Assembly (NCBI RefSeq): GCF_012275375.1 | Contig: NZ_JAAZQJ010000016.1 | Location: 1 to 64,000, forward strand | Origin: Dyella sp. SG609 | GTDB taxonomy: Bacteria > Pseudomonadota > Gammaproteobacteria > Xanthomonadales > Rhodanobacteraceae | DNA: 64,000 nt | Direction of reading: 5' to 3' | Part shown: one piece after another, positions 1-7,751 of the stretch | How the letters are laid out: each line of letters starts with the position of its first letter | Position numbering within the stretch: the stretch's first letter is position 1 | Notes under the pieces: model-generated | Database searches by the model: none | Told to the model about the DNA's origin: nothing | Seen by the model: the letters and a program-made list of their open reading frames with translations, nothing else | Translations under genes and position numbers: made by a program

Positions 1-37
1 CAGCCTTGAACTCGTCGGTGAAACGTTTGCTGGTCAT
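1..37 (-). CDS. IS3-family transposase OrfA, N-terminal fragment
   Basis: Twelve codons are visible before the window edge, reading MTSKRFTDEFKA. This matches the usual opening of IS3/IS911-type OrfA proteins, which begin with a helix-turn-helix domain that binds the element's ends. GGAGG lies six bases upstream of the ATG, a good ribosome binding site. The assignment rests on this short stretch plus the adjoining terminal-repeat-like sequence. Whether the transposase is intact cannot be seen. Confidence 0.65.
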   Translation of the reverse strand, partial: MTSKRFTDEFKA

Positions 38-94
38 AGATCCTCCGATCCTCAATAGACACTATCAGGTGTCTACGGAATCGGGGGCGTACCA
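1..94 (-). mobile_element. Left end of an IS3-family insertion sequence (partial)
   Basis: Read on the minus strand, the element seems to begin at position 94 with TGGTACGCCCCCGATTCC, which has the TG start and C-rich run usual for IS3-family terminal repeats. A short leader follows, then the start of an OrfA-like transposase. The NACHT gene beside it stops inside this terminal repeat, as expected if the element inserted into it. The rest of the element lies outside the window, so its group and integrity cannot be judged. Confidence 0.7.
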
Positions 95-1263
95 GACTTC
101 ATGGCAGCTTGCTCAATTTTTCGCATGACTGTGCCAATGAGCGGCTTGCGAGGCAGCCATGCTGGAAGGGTTTCTTGTTGCCACCCCACGAGTTCTGAAA
201 ATTGCTCCTCACTCAGTTCTTGATTGCAACGGAGAAAGATCACGTCCTTGGATGCAAGGCCTAAGCAAGTAATGAGCTCTGCATCGTCGTTGAAGTAGTG
301 CTCCCGGCCCGTAATAAGGATGCCTCCTGACGCCTTTTGGACGAGGTCCTTCACGCCTATGAGCGATTGCTTGCGGATTTCAAGGAGCTTCGTTGGATCA
401 TCGCTCCAAGTCTGCGCGCCGATTTCGTCAAAGCCGTCAAGTAGGTATACGGTTGCTCCCGAAAAACCGACTTTCAGAATGTCGCTCACCCGTTCACCCA
501 GGCCGAGCTCTGTGAAATGTCTTGTAAGCATTTCAGAGGCACGCTTTAGTCCCCAATTTTCGCGAAGATTGATCGCGATGGGATTCTTGTAATGCTTGAG
601 GGAGCTGCCCGAAAGTTCGGTATAGACTTCTTTGACGCAACGGCTTTTACCGACACCGTATTCGCCAATGAGAACGATCGATTTCCCCTCGATCAGCTTC
701 GTGGCGATTTTTCGCGTGTCGAACATCTCGCCAGTATTTGTGTAGTAGGTGACGGGGACGTACGAACTTTCATCAGGCTTTCCGGAGTAAAGGTCAATCG
801 CTGATCCAAATGCCGCCTTCGAGCGAAGTGTGGTGTAGTTCCCGAGTCCTAAGAGAGAGTTGAAGAATTGAGAGACGGAGTAAACCTGGACGAAGTTGGC
901 TTGGCCAGTTTCGATCAGTGCGGGTGTCGGTTCGCTGAGGGTCACGAAGATGCATCGCGGAAAGATCCCCTTCCCGATGAAGTAAGGTCGCACAGAATTG
1001 AATTTTGCGATGTCCGTTCGCAGTTTTGTGATGGTGTGTTCTTTGCTAATTTCGACGATTACTGCTTCGCCAGCTGGGAGTCGAATCACACAGTCGCATC
1101 GAACGCCTGCAATGTCTTCCGCCCTCGCTGCCCCGCCGAACTTCAGCTCGGCAAGCGCTCGGACAGTTGCTTCTAGCCCTTGCCATGGATCCACGGATCT
1201 GGATTGTTTGCCAGCCATAGGGATTTTTGCGCCGTATTTCGAATTTCGTCCTTTAGAGGCCAC
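73..1263 (-). pseudogene. NACHT-type NTPase, 3' end cut off by an insertion sequence
   Basis: The 396-residue product has a NACHT/STAND NTPase core: Walker A GEYGVGKS at about 200-207, Walker B with the NACHT-type LLDGFDE at about 274-280, and a following strand ILITGRE. Residues 25-140 have an alternating strand/helix pattern with D57 and E72 placed as in a restriction-endonuclease-like fold, but the usual ExK lysine is not evident, so catalysis is uncertain. The last seven residues (from about S390) are encoded by the terminal repeat of the adjoining IS3-family element. C-terminal NACHT subdomains and any sensor repeats are therefore missing. Translation starts at GTG 1263 behind AAGGAA. 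Many bacterial NACHT proteins are antiphage sensors, but this gene's job is not shown. Its AT-richer composition suggests transfer. Confidence 0.8.
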
Positions 1264-1538
1264 GGTAATCGTTCCTTGTATTGAGGCGGCGGATTCGACT
1301 TGAATTATGCGCCGCAGGATCCCTGAAGATTAAGTGCGGCACTAGCTAGGGTATCACTTAAAAGGAGGCATCTTCTTAAGTAAGGCAATAAAGGGCTTAA
1401 GTTCTGTTTTGAGCTGGTGGAAAGTGGGCTCCTGCTGTTATCCGGAGGTACCGATCCTTTCGGGGTTACTCAATAACCTTCCCGCAGTAAAGTAAAGTTG
1501 CGATCATCTTCCAAGATGGCGCCTCTTCGGCCTCGACA
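1264..1538. other. Intergenic, AT-rich, no gene recognised
   Basis: This 275-base gap between the NACHT gene and the HEAT-like gene has CTTAAG-type short inverted repeats around 1377-1402 but no convincing reading frame. A CATAAT hexamer on the minus strand near 1303 could be the -10 box of the NACHT gene, though no good -35 is paired with it. Confidence 0.4.
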
Positions 1539-2048
1539 TCAAGTCCAGACATGGTCGCAAAGAGGAAGGAGGAAATATTGCCAGCCGAGTTCTCCTTCGA
1601 GCCTGAGACGGTTGTCTGCTCGCTCTAACTTTTCTGCGAGGAGTCGTTCTTTAGCTAGGGCTTCTACGAACAAAAGAAAAGACGCTTTGCTGTCGACTTC
1701 ATCGAGCAGCTCTTCTATAGATTTCGATCGCTGCAATATGTGCCCGATGGCGGCGCGAGCTTCTGTTGATAGCTCTTCGTCACTGGATGAGGCTAACGGA
1801 GCCAACTCAGTTACGTCGTGTTTCGTGCCTACACAAGCTAGTGCCTGGATGGCGCTACTAGCGAGCAAGTGGTCGTCGGCGTGAATCAGTTCGAGTGCTT
1901 CGATTCTAATATCCGCAGATACTCCGGCGACCAACTCCTCCTCGTCTTCAATCCATTTCTCGTAGAGCCAGTGGCCCTGATCAGGAGCTTCCAGATATTT
2001 TTTCGACCGCTCGATTAAGCGGACGGCAATAGCCTTCGAATCACTCAC
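1539..2048 (-). CDS. Small HEAT-like helical repeat protein, function unknown
   Basis: The 169-residue protein is predicted to be all helical. Residues 45-107 fit two HEAT-like helix pairs (ALELIHADDHLLASSAIQAL, then a second unit with EARAAIGHILQ). There is no signal peptide or membrane segment. GTG 2048 is chosen as start because AGGGGG lies just upstream; the frame stays open further 5' but without a better site. It lies in the AT-rich stretch with the broken NACHT gene and shares its orientation, so it probably came with the same island. HEAT-like proteins of this size often serve as adaptors or immunity proteins, but nothing here shows which. Confidence 0.6.
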   Translation of the reverse strand: MSDSKAIAVRLIERSKKYLEAPDQGHWLYEKWIEDEEELVAGVSADIRIEALELIHADDHLLASSAIQALACVGTKHDVTELAPLASSSDEELSTEARAAIGHILQRSKSIEELLDEVDSKASFLLFVEALAKERLLAEKLERADNRLRLEGELGWQYFLLPLCDHVWT

Positions 2049-2192
2049 GATATTCCCCCTGTCTGCTTTTCCCTGCATCCGTCCTAACGGCGGATTGAAT
2101 CGGTCCATGCAACGGGCCGGAGATTGCGGGAGCCGCAAGACCGTTGCAAGAGTGCCAAGAAGGGGCTTTGAGAGAGCTAGGTCTTCGGAAAC

Positions 2193-2225
2193 AAAAAAGC
2201 CCGACGATCTCTCGCCGGGCTTTTT
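2193..2225 (-). terminator. Rho-independent terminator of ssrA
   Basis: A hairpin with arms AGCCCG and CGGGCT around GCGAGAGATCGT is flanked by A and T runs on both sides, so it can work in either direction. It lies about ten bases beyond the mature 3' end of the tmRNA. Confidence 0.85.
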
Positions 2226-2235
2226 CCTGCTTCAT

Positions 2236-2587
<352 letters not shown>

Positions 2588-2612
2588 GGGGAAAAGATTG
2601 CTGGAACGCGAC

Positions 2613-2642
2613 AGTATATGGAGCCGCACGGGCTCACTTCAA
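2613..2642 (-). promoter_or_regulatory. Sigma-70-type promoter of ssrA
   Basis: On the minus strand TTGAAG (2642-2637) and TATACT (2618-2613) are 18 bases apart. Transcription would begin about 20-25 bases before the mature 5' end at 2587, consistent with a precursor trimmed by RNase P. Confidence 0.65.
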
Positions 2643-2704
2643 GCTTGCGGATGCACCGCACTGTGCCGCTATCGTTGGCCCACGCAGACGACAGGGGAAA
2701 GCGC

Positions 2705-3157
2705 ATGACCAGGGTTCGGCTGGCGGTACAGAGCGATGCGGGCGCGCTGACGGAACTGCGCTGCGCCTTTCTCGAGGAAATGGGGCAGCGGCTACCGGAT
2801 GGCTTCTCCGACCATCTGCGCGACTGGATCGAAACCGCGCTGCAAGCCGGCCGGCTGCATGCCTGGCTGGCGGAGCACGAGGGGCGGGTGGTGGGCAGTG
2901 CGGCGGTCAATCCTTATCCGCACATGCCTTCGGCGAATTATCCGACGGGGCAGGGCTGGTACCTGCTCAATGTCTACGTGAAGCCGGCGCAGCGGCAGGG
3001 CGGCATCGGTACGGCGCTGCTGGCGGCGGTGGGCTCGGCGGCGCGGGAGCAGGGCGTGGATGCGCTCACTTTGCATGCCAATGCGCGGGCCAGGGCGCTG
3101 TACGAGCGCCACGGCTTCAAATCTTCGAACGATGCGATGAAGCTGGGCCTCGCCTGA
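2705..3157 (+). CDS. GNAT-family N-acetyltransferase
   Basis: The 150-residue protein has the GNAT fold: an N-terminal strand/helix pair (VRLAVQSDAGALTELR), a central strand (VVGSAAVNPYP), and the acetyl-CoA motif A YLLNVYVKPAQRQGGIGTAL at about residues 88-107, where QRQGGIG supplies the pyrophosphate loop. The end (ARALYERHGFKSS) is the usual last GNAT segment. ATG 2705 is chosen because AGGGGA sits seven bases upstream; earlier ATGs in frame overlap the ssrA promoter. It transfers an acetyl group to an amine, but the substrate cannot be told. It lies divergent from ssrA and convergent with smpB. Confidence 0.85.
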   Translation: MTRVRLAVQSDAGALTELRCAFLEEMGQRLPDGFSDHLRDWIETALQAGRLHAWLAEHEGRVVGSAAVNPYPHMPSANYPTGQGWYLLNVYVKPAQRQGGIGTALLAAVGSAAREQGVDALTLHANARARALYERHGFKSSNDAMKLGLA

Positions 3158-3180
3158 GGTCGCAGCTTTAAGGCCAGGCC

Positions 3181-3669
3181 TCAGGCGCGGTTGTGGGCGC
3201 GCATGGTGCGCTGCTTTTCGCGCTGCCAGTCGCGTTCCTTCTCGGTCTCGCGCTTGTCGTGCGCCTGCTTGCCGCGGGCCACGCCCACTTCGACCTTCAC
3301 CTTGTTGCCCTTCCAGTACATGGCCATGGGCACCAGGGTGTAGCCCTTGCGTTCCACCGCGCCGACGAGCTGGTCGATCTCCTCGCGGTGCAGCAGCAGC
3401 TTGCGTGTGCGGCGGTCCTCGGCCACCACGTGGGTGGAGGCGCTGATCAGCGGCGGGATCGAGGTGCCTACCAGGAAGATCTCGCCCCTCAGCACGATGG
3501 CGTAGCTGTCGCCGAAATTGATGCGGCCGGCGCGCAGCGCCTTCAGCTCCCAGCCCTGCAGGGCGATGCCCGCCTCGTAGCGCTGGTCGATGTGGTACTC
3601 GTGGCGGGCGCGCTTGTTGAGCGCGATGGTGCCGCTGCCTTTGTTGTCTTTGTCCTTAGCCTTGGCCAT
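3181..3669 (-). CDS. smpB: SsrA-binding protein SmpB
   Basis: The 162-residue basic protein binds the tRNA-like domain of tmRNA and places it in the A site of stalled ribosomes. Family motifs are present: ALNKRARHEYHI near the N terminus, GWELKALRAGRINFGDSYA at about 40-58, LLLHREEID and GYTLVPMAMYWKGNKVKVEVGVARGKQ. The C-terminal tail is rich in Lys and Arg (KRETEKERDWQREKQRTMR), as needed to enter the mRNA channel. It is about 590 bases from ssrA, so both parts of the trans-translation system are here. It runs opposite to ratA, leaving an 80-base divergent promoter region. Confidence 0.98.
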   Translation of the reverse strand: MAKAKDKDNKGSGTIALNKRARHEYHIDQRYEAGIALQGWELKALRAGRINFGDSYAIVLRGEIFLVGTSIPPLISASTHVVAEDRRTRKLLLHREEIDQLVGAVERKGYTLVPMAMYWKGNKVKVEVGVARGKQAHDKRETEKERDWQREKQRTMRAHNRA

Positions 3670-3749
3670 GTCCGCTAAACTTCGGGGCCGACGACCCCGC
3701 TGGCGATGCGGCCGGGGGCCGCACCGAGTGATTCGAAGAAGAGGCTGAT

Positions 3750-4181
3750 GTGATCGAGATCCGCCGCAGCGCGCTGGTGAAGTATTCCCCGGCGCAGATG
3801 TTCGACCTGGTCAACGATGTCGAAGCATACCCAAAGCGTTTCCCCTGGTGTGCCGGGGCCGACGTGCTGGAGCGCGGGGAGAACATGCTGGTGGCGCGGC
3901 TGGATCTCAAGTTCGCCGGCCTGCGCCAGAGTTTCACCACCCGCAATACCACCGAGCGTCCGCACCGGCTGCACATGAGCCTGGTGGAAGGGCCATTCCG
4001 CAGCCTGGACGGCGTGTGGGACTTTCTGGCCCTGGGCGACGCCGGCTGCAAGATCAACTTCGCCCTCGATTTCGACTATGCCGGCGGATTGGCCGGCGCC
4101 GCGCTGAAGATGGGTTTCCAGGCGCTGGCCAGCCGCATGGTGGAGGATTTCGTCCGCGAGGCGGAGCGCGCCTATGGCTGA
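3750..4181 (+). CDS. ratA: RatA/Coq10-like START-domain protein
   Basis: The 143-residue protein is a single START/polyketide-cyclase-like lipid-binding domain of the RatA/COQ10 family (VKYSPAQMFDLVNDVEAYPKRFPWC near the N terminus, then LVEGPFRSLDGVWDF). Homologues bind ubiquinone or act in respiration; in E. coli RatA was described as blocking ribosome subunit joining, so the toxin name may not reflect the main role. Translation starts with GTG 3750. The end overlaps the ratB start by eight bases, the usual ratA-ratB pair. The smpB gene lies just upstream on the other strand, as in many proteobacteria. Confidence 0.9.
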   Translation: MIEIRRSALVKYSPAQMFDLVNDVEAYPKRFPWCAGADVLERGENMLVARLDLKFAGLRQSFTTRNTTERPHRLHMSLVEGPFRSLDGVWDFLALGDAGCKINFALDFDYAGGLAGAALKMGFQALASRMVEDFVREAERAYG

Positions 4182-4455
4182 GCGCATCGTGGTGGAAGTG
4201 GCCTATGCCGAAGCGGGCCGCCAGTGGGTGTTGCCGGTGGAACTGCCGGCCGGCGCCACGGTGATGCAGGCGATCGAGGCGTCCGGCTTGATGGCGCAGG
4301 TACCGGGGCTGCAGATCGACCCGGCGCGGCTGGGTGTGTTTTCCCGCAAGGCAGCGCCGGACCAGGTGCTGGAAGACGGCGACCGGGTGGAAATCTACCG
4401 GCCGCTCAGCCTCGATCCGAAAGAGGCGCGTCGGCGGCGCGCCCAGAACACCTGA
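4174..4455 (+). CDS. RatB/RnfH family ubiquitin-fold protein
   Basis: The 93-residue protein belongs to the RnfH/UPF0125 family, with a beta-grasp fold (VEVAYAEAGRQWVLPVELP, then EDGDRVEIYRPLSLDPKEARRRRA). The family's function is not firmly known; it is linked by context to RatA and in some bacteria to the Rnf complex. The start overlaps ratA by eight bases, implying translational coupling. The C-terminal LDPKEARRRRA tail is a conserved family signature. It converges with bamE, whose stop lies a few bases beyond. Confidence 0.9.
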   Translation: MAERIVVEVAYAEAGRQWVLPVELPAGATVMQAIEASGLMAQVPGLQIDPARLGVFSRKAAPDQVLEDGDRVEIYRPLSLDPKEARRRRAQNT

Positions 4456-4459
4456 CGGC

Positions 4460-4921
4460 TTAGTTGCCGCCGTTGTTGCCGGTCGGGAAGGTGTTGCCGT
4501 CCTTCTTCTGCTCTTCCGGCGTCTTGGTCTTGTCGCCCGAGGTCTCGTCCACCGGGTAGCCGGCGCGGAACTTCTTCTGCTCCTCGACCAGCTTCTTGGC
4601 GTCCTCGGCGAAGAAATCGCCTTCGGTACGCACCAGGCTGTCGTTATTGAAGCTCAGGCTCAGCGTGCGCACCTTGATCGGGCCGCCGCGGTGCTGCTGG
4701 GTGGACACGTAGTCCCAACGGTTCTGGTCGAACGGGGTGGCCACCGAGGGCGAACCCATCAGCACCAGCACCTGGCGCTTGGTCATGCCGGGCTTGAGCT
4801 GATCCACGTTCTTCTTGTCGAGCAGGTTGCCCTGCTGCACGTCGGGGGTATAGACGAGTCGGCAGCTGGCCAGGGACAGGCCCAGCAAGGCGAAACCCAG
4901 CGTGCGGATCAGCTTGTGCAT
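4460..4921 (-). CDS. bamE: Outer membrane assembly lipoprotein BamE
   Basis: The 153-residue precursor has a lipoprotein signal with lipobox LASC (C20). The mature part carries the SmpA/OmlA domain: GNLLDKKNVDQLKPGMTKRQVLVLMGSPS at about 51-79, then DQNRWDYVSTQQHRGG. BamE is a small lipoprotein of the BAM complex that folds outer membrane beta-barrel proteins. BamB is also in this window, at 63423. The C-terminal 45 residues, rich in Lys, Glu and Asn, extend beyond the core domain and look disordered. It is transcribed away from fur, the usual omlA-fur arrangement in xanthomonads. Confidence 0.96.
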   Translation of the reverse strand: MHKLIRTLGFALLGLSLASCRLVYTPDVQQGNLLDKKNVDQLKPGMTKRQVLVLMGSPSVATPFDQNRWDYVSTQQHRGGPIKVRTLSLSFNNDSLVRTEGDFFAEDAKKLVEEQKKFRAGYPVDETSGDKTKTPEEQKKDGNTFPTGNNGGN

Positions 4922-4999
4922 GCGTGTTGCGTCCGGATCGTGAAGGTGGCGGATGATACACTATCGAGTTGATGGCACCGTGTGCCTGGAGGTCGAGCG

Positions 5000-5416
5000 A
5001 TGGAACAGGAAACCAAGGAACTGCGCAAAGCCGGGCTGAAAGTGACCCACCCCCGCATGCGCATCCTGCAGATTCTTGAGGAGGAGGAGGCTCACCACCT
5101 CACCGCCGAGGACATCTACAAGAAGCTGCTCGCCCACCAGGAAGACATCGGCCTGGCCACCGTGTACCGGGTGCTGACCCAGTTCGAGGCCGCCGGCATC
5201 GTGGTGAAGCACAATTTCGAAGGCGGCCAGGCCGTCTACGAACTGGATCGCGGCAAGCATCACGATCACATGATCGACGTGGACAGCGGAAAAGTGATCG
5301 AGTTCGTCAGCGAGGAGATCGAACGCCTCCAGCATGAAATCGCGGCGCGGCATGGGTATGTGATCGAGGATCACAGCCTGGTGCTGTATGTGAGGCCGAA
5401 GCCGCGCGGGCGTTGA
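5000..5416 (+). CDS. fur: Ferric uptake regulator Fur
   Basis: The 138-residue repressor uses Fe2+ as corepressor at iron-uptake promoters. It has an N-terminal winged helix (LKVTHPRMRILQIL, then DIGLATVYRVLTQFEAAGIV) and a metal-binding dimerization half with HHDHMIDVDSGKVIEF. ATG 5000 is chosen because GGAGG lies seven bases upstream; an earlier in-frame start at 4982 would overlap that site. The protein has no cysteine at all, so it lacks the CxxC structural zinc site of E. coli Fur. It diverges from bamE and ends in a strong terminator. Confidence 0.96.
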   Translation: MEQETKELRKAGLKVTHPRMRILQILEEEEAHHLTAEDIYKKLLAHQEDIGLATVYRVLTQFEAAGIVVKHNFEGGQAVYELDRGKHHDHMIDVDSGKVIEFVSEEIERLQHEIAARHGYVIEDHSLVLYVRPKPRGR

Positions 5417-5430
5417 GTTTCATTGGGATG

Positions 5431-5466
5431 AAAAAAAGCCGGTGGCCCAGCCACCGGCTTTTTTTT
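5431..5466 (+). terminator. Rho-independent terminator after fur
   Basis: A perfect hairpin GCCGGTGG/CCACCGGC with a CCCA loop is followed by eight Ts. It begins 15 bases after the fur stop codon. Confidence 0.92.
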
Positions 5467-5467
5467 G

Positions 5468-5630
5468 CCCCCTCTCCCCGCTGGGGAGAGGGCTGGGGTG
5501 AGGGGGCGGGCGGAGCGGGGTGCTGAGGGCCGAAGAAAGCCTCAGGGCTTTTCTTCGCTTCGTAGAAAGACTGGCGCTAGAGCGGCCCCTCATCCGGCTG
5601 CCGCCACCTTCTCCCCGGAGGGGAGAAGGG
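5468..5630. repeat. Interspersed repeat family A, copy 1
   Basis: This is an imperfect long inverted repeat. The left arm holds CCCTCTCCCC, GGGGAGAGGG and GGGGTGAGGG, and the right arm holds CCCTCATCCGGCTGCCG and CTTCTCCCC, GGGGAGAAGGG. Related copies lie at 39111-39270, 45536-45647 and 54336-54484, with a half copy at 7620-7690. All lie between genes. Confidence 0.8.
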
Positions 5631-5669
5631 ACTCATTCCTGGAGGGGGGCGGCGGAAAAACACACGCCC

Positions 5670-5895
5670 ATAAAAAAAGCCGCGGGAGGACTCCTGTCCA
5701 CCCGGCGGCTGATCCGCTACCGATCGGCTTCCTGACGGGGCGAATTGCTCGCCAGTTTGTCAGGCTATGCCCTCCGGTAGCGGAGGAACGGCTTCCTGCC
5801 GTTCTTCATGCCCACCGTCCCCACGGTTGGCATGGCTCACCATCTTGCGATGGTGGCTCCCCCACATCGATGGGAAGGATGCTAACGAGCTGTTC
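5670..5895 (-). ncRNA. Structured small RNA with GGA hairpins, possible CsrA/RsmA-binding RNA
   Basis: The minus strand beyond the kinase stop can fold into a chain of hairpins. They are CACCATC-GCAA-GATGGTG near 5840-5857, a long stem at 5807-5834 with loop GGGG, AACGGC-AGGAA-GCCGTT at 5787-5803, and CCTGAC/GTCAGG enclosing GGCGA/TCGCC. CCGCTACCG and CGGTAGCGG (5783-5714) could form a closing stem. The last is a GC-rich terminator stem containing GGAC-AGGA-GTCC, followed by seven Us. About eight GGA triplets occur, several in loops, as in CsrB/RsmY/RsmZ RNAs that sequester CsrA/RsmA. I know no named family that fits. The 5' end is a guess. It could also be a processed 3' UTR of the kinase mRNA. 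Confidence 0.6.
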
Positions 5896-5946
5896 ACGAG
5901 CCCGGTATTGGAAAATTTCCTAGAAGTGGGAACTTTCTGGAACGGT

Positions 5947-7542
5947 TTACAAACGCTGTGTGAAGCCGTTCGCATTGCTGCTGCGCAGCAGTATGCGCAG
6001 GTGCACGCCCTGCGATTCCGGGCGCAGGCGGAACACGCCGCCCAGCGAGGTCACGCGGTCGCGCATGCCCTGCAGGCCGCGGCCGCCGCGCGGCATGCGG
6101 GTGGGCAGGCCCACGCCGTCGTCGCGGATATCCAACAGCGCCAGCGCGCCGCCCTGGCGCTCGCCGATGCGCAAACGCAGCTGGAAAGTGGACGCCTGCG
6201 CATGCTTCACCGCATTCGTCGCGCTCTCCTGCACCAGACGGTAGATGGCGGTGCGCGTGTCTTCGTCCAGCAGGCGCGGGTCGCCGTGCAGGTCGGTGCG
6301 GTAGATGACGCCGGCGGTGGCGAGCAGATCGCGGATGGGGCCTTCGTCCAGCGCGCGCAGCAGGCCGAATTCGTCGAGCACGGCGGGGCGCAGGTCGTCC
6401 AGCAGGCGATGCAGCGCGCGGCGCATATGGCCCAGGATGCCATTGATCGACAGGCCGATATCGTCCATGCCCGCCTGCGCCAGGCGCGCCTGCGCCAGCT
6501 TCAGGTGGGTGGAGATCGCGGTGAGGTTCTGGCCGAGTTCGTCGTGCAGTTCGGCGGCCATGTGGCGGCGCTGGTTTTCCTCGGCCTGCAGGTTGCCGCG
6601 CGCGGCGTCGCGCAGCTGGCGGGCGAGCTGGTCCAGGCGGCGATTCACCGCGGCCAGGTACACGTTCTGCTCGGCCACGCGCTCGCTGCTGCGGCGTAGC
6701 GCGTCGGTGGCCGCGCCCAGCATCAGCGCGCCGGTGCCGGCGACGGCGAGGAACAGCTGCGCGGGGGCTTCCGGCGCGGGGCGGCCGGCGAAATGGTCGA
6801 CCACCGTCATGCCCAGGCTGGAAATGAGCATGGCCAGGCTGGCGCCGCGCCAGCCGTGGCGGAACGCGAAGAACAGCACCGGCGCCAGCGACAGAATGCG
6901 CGCGAACTGCGGTTGCGGCGCGGGGTGCGAAGAAAGCAGCAGCAAAATCGCCAGCGCCGGCAGCATCACCAGCAGGCCGTCCATGGTGAGGTTGGCCAGC
7001 GCGCGATGCTCCAGATGCGCGCGGAACAGCATGATCAGCAGCGGCACCACCAGCAGGGTGCCGACGTAATTGCCCAGCAGGTCCTGGCCCAGCGCGCGCA
7101 TCAGCAGCTGCGAGGAAGGCACGGCGTGCACGGCGGTGAGGATCGCCGCATCCACCACCGTGGTCGCCGCCACGGTGAACGCCGCCGACAGCAGCAGGCG
7201 CGAGACGTCTTCCGGATCGCGCATGCTCACGTGCAGCTGCGCGCGGCGCATCAGCCACAGGCACAGCGTCACCACGACCGGTTCCGGCAGCTCGCCCAGG
7301 ATCAGCCCCTGCCAGCCCAGCGGCATGCCCTGGGTCAGCGCCAGCAGGGTGGTGGCGCCGAATTCGGCGAACAGCAGCCACGGCCACATCCGCGTGGGCG
7401 ACAGCAGCAGGGCGCCGAAGCGCAGGCCGTAGGGCAGCATCCAGTAGGGCTGCTCGGTCGGCCACAGCAGCAGCCACAGCAGGAAATAGCCGACGCAGGC
7501 GAAGATGCCGGCCCAGGGCAGGAACAGGGGTCTCGAAAGCAT
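5947..7542 (-). CDS. Membrane sensor histidine kinase, MASE1-like, HisKA_3 type
   Basis: The 531-residue kinase has an N-terminal half of about eight to ten hydrophobic segments (residues 1-280) resembling the MASE1 sensor region. A coiled-coil linker follows, then a HisKA_3 dimerization domain with phosphoacceptor H333 in AAELHDELGQN. The ATPase domain has an N box ESATNAVKH and a G box DDGVGLP with GRGLQGMRDR. This architecture matches NarX/UhpB-like kinases that pair with LuxR-type regulators, and such a regulator is encoded divergently at 7752. ATG 7542 is chosen because it opens the first membrane segment; an upstream in-frame extension is Pro/Arg-rich and looks non-coding. The signal sensed is unknown. 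Confidence 0.88.
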   Translation of the reverse strand: MLSRPLFLPWAGIFACVGYFLLWLLLWPTEQPYWMLPYGLRFGALLLSPTRMWPWLLFAEFGATTLLALTQGMPLGWQGLILGELPEPVVVTLCLWLMRRAQLHVSMRDPEDVSRLLLSAAFTVAATTVVDAAILTAVHAVPSSQLLMRALGQDLLGNYVGTLLVVPLLIMLFRAHLEHRALANLTMDGLLVMLPALAILLLLSSHPAPQPQFARILSLAPVLFFAFRHGWRGASLAMLISSLGMTVVDHFAGRPAPEAPAQLFLAVAGTGALMLGAATDALRRSSERVAEQNVYLAAVNRRLDQLARQLRDAARGNLQAEENQRRHMAAELHDELGQNLTAISTHLKLAQARLAQAGMDDIGLSINGILGHMRRALHRLLDDLRPAVLDEFGLLRALDEGPIRDLLATAGVIYRTDLHGDPRLLDEDTRTAIYRLVQESATNAVKHAQASTFQLRLRIGERQGGALALLDIRDDGVGLPTRMPRGGRGLQGMRDRVTSLGGVFRLRPESQGVHLRILLRSSNANGFTQRL

Positions 7543-7619
7543 GGCGGCGATGGTACATGCGGCCAACGGCGGAGCGAGGGGCTTGGGGGGCAAGAGTGAT
7601 GGGTGTCGCTTCGCCCGGA

Positions 7620-7690
7620 CCCTCATCCGGCTGCCGCCACCTTCTCTCCCACGGGGACTACCTTCGGGTCGCCGGAGGGAGAAGGGTTCG
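7620..7690. repeat. Half copy of repeat family A, identical to 54336-54406
   Basis: These 71 bases occur again, base for base, as the reverse complement at 54336-54406. The unit contains CCCTCATCCGGCTGCCGCC and an internal loop ACTACCTTCGGGTCGCCGG. It sits in the divergent region between the kinase and response regulator genes. Confidence 0.85.
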
Positions 7691-7751
7691 AAGTTGGGGA
7701 CTGAGGTGGCCCGTGGGCAAAGGACCGGGGGCTGCTATACAGTGCGGACCC

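Noticed and set aside
5670-5895. Reading the hairpin region after the kinase as a known riboswitch, 4.5S, 6S or RNase P RNA
   Set aside because: None of the conserved cores of those RNAs (for example GAGGAAAGTCC of RNase P or the GGAAGGGAGCA region of 4.5S) is present, and the terminator is not followed by a gene it could control.
5767-6699. Plus-strand frame of about 310 codons opposite the kinase
   Set aside because: Its 5' part crosses the structured RNA and the rest is antisense to the well-supported histidine kinase.
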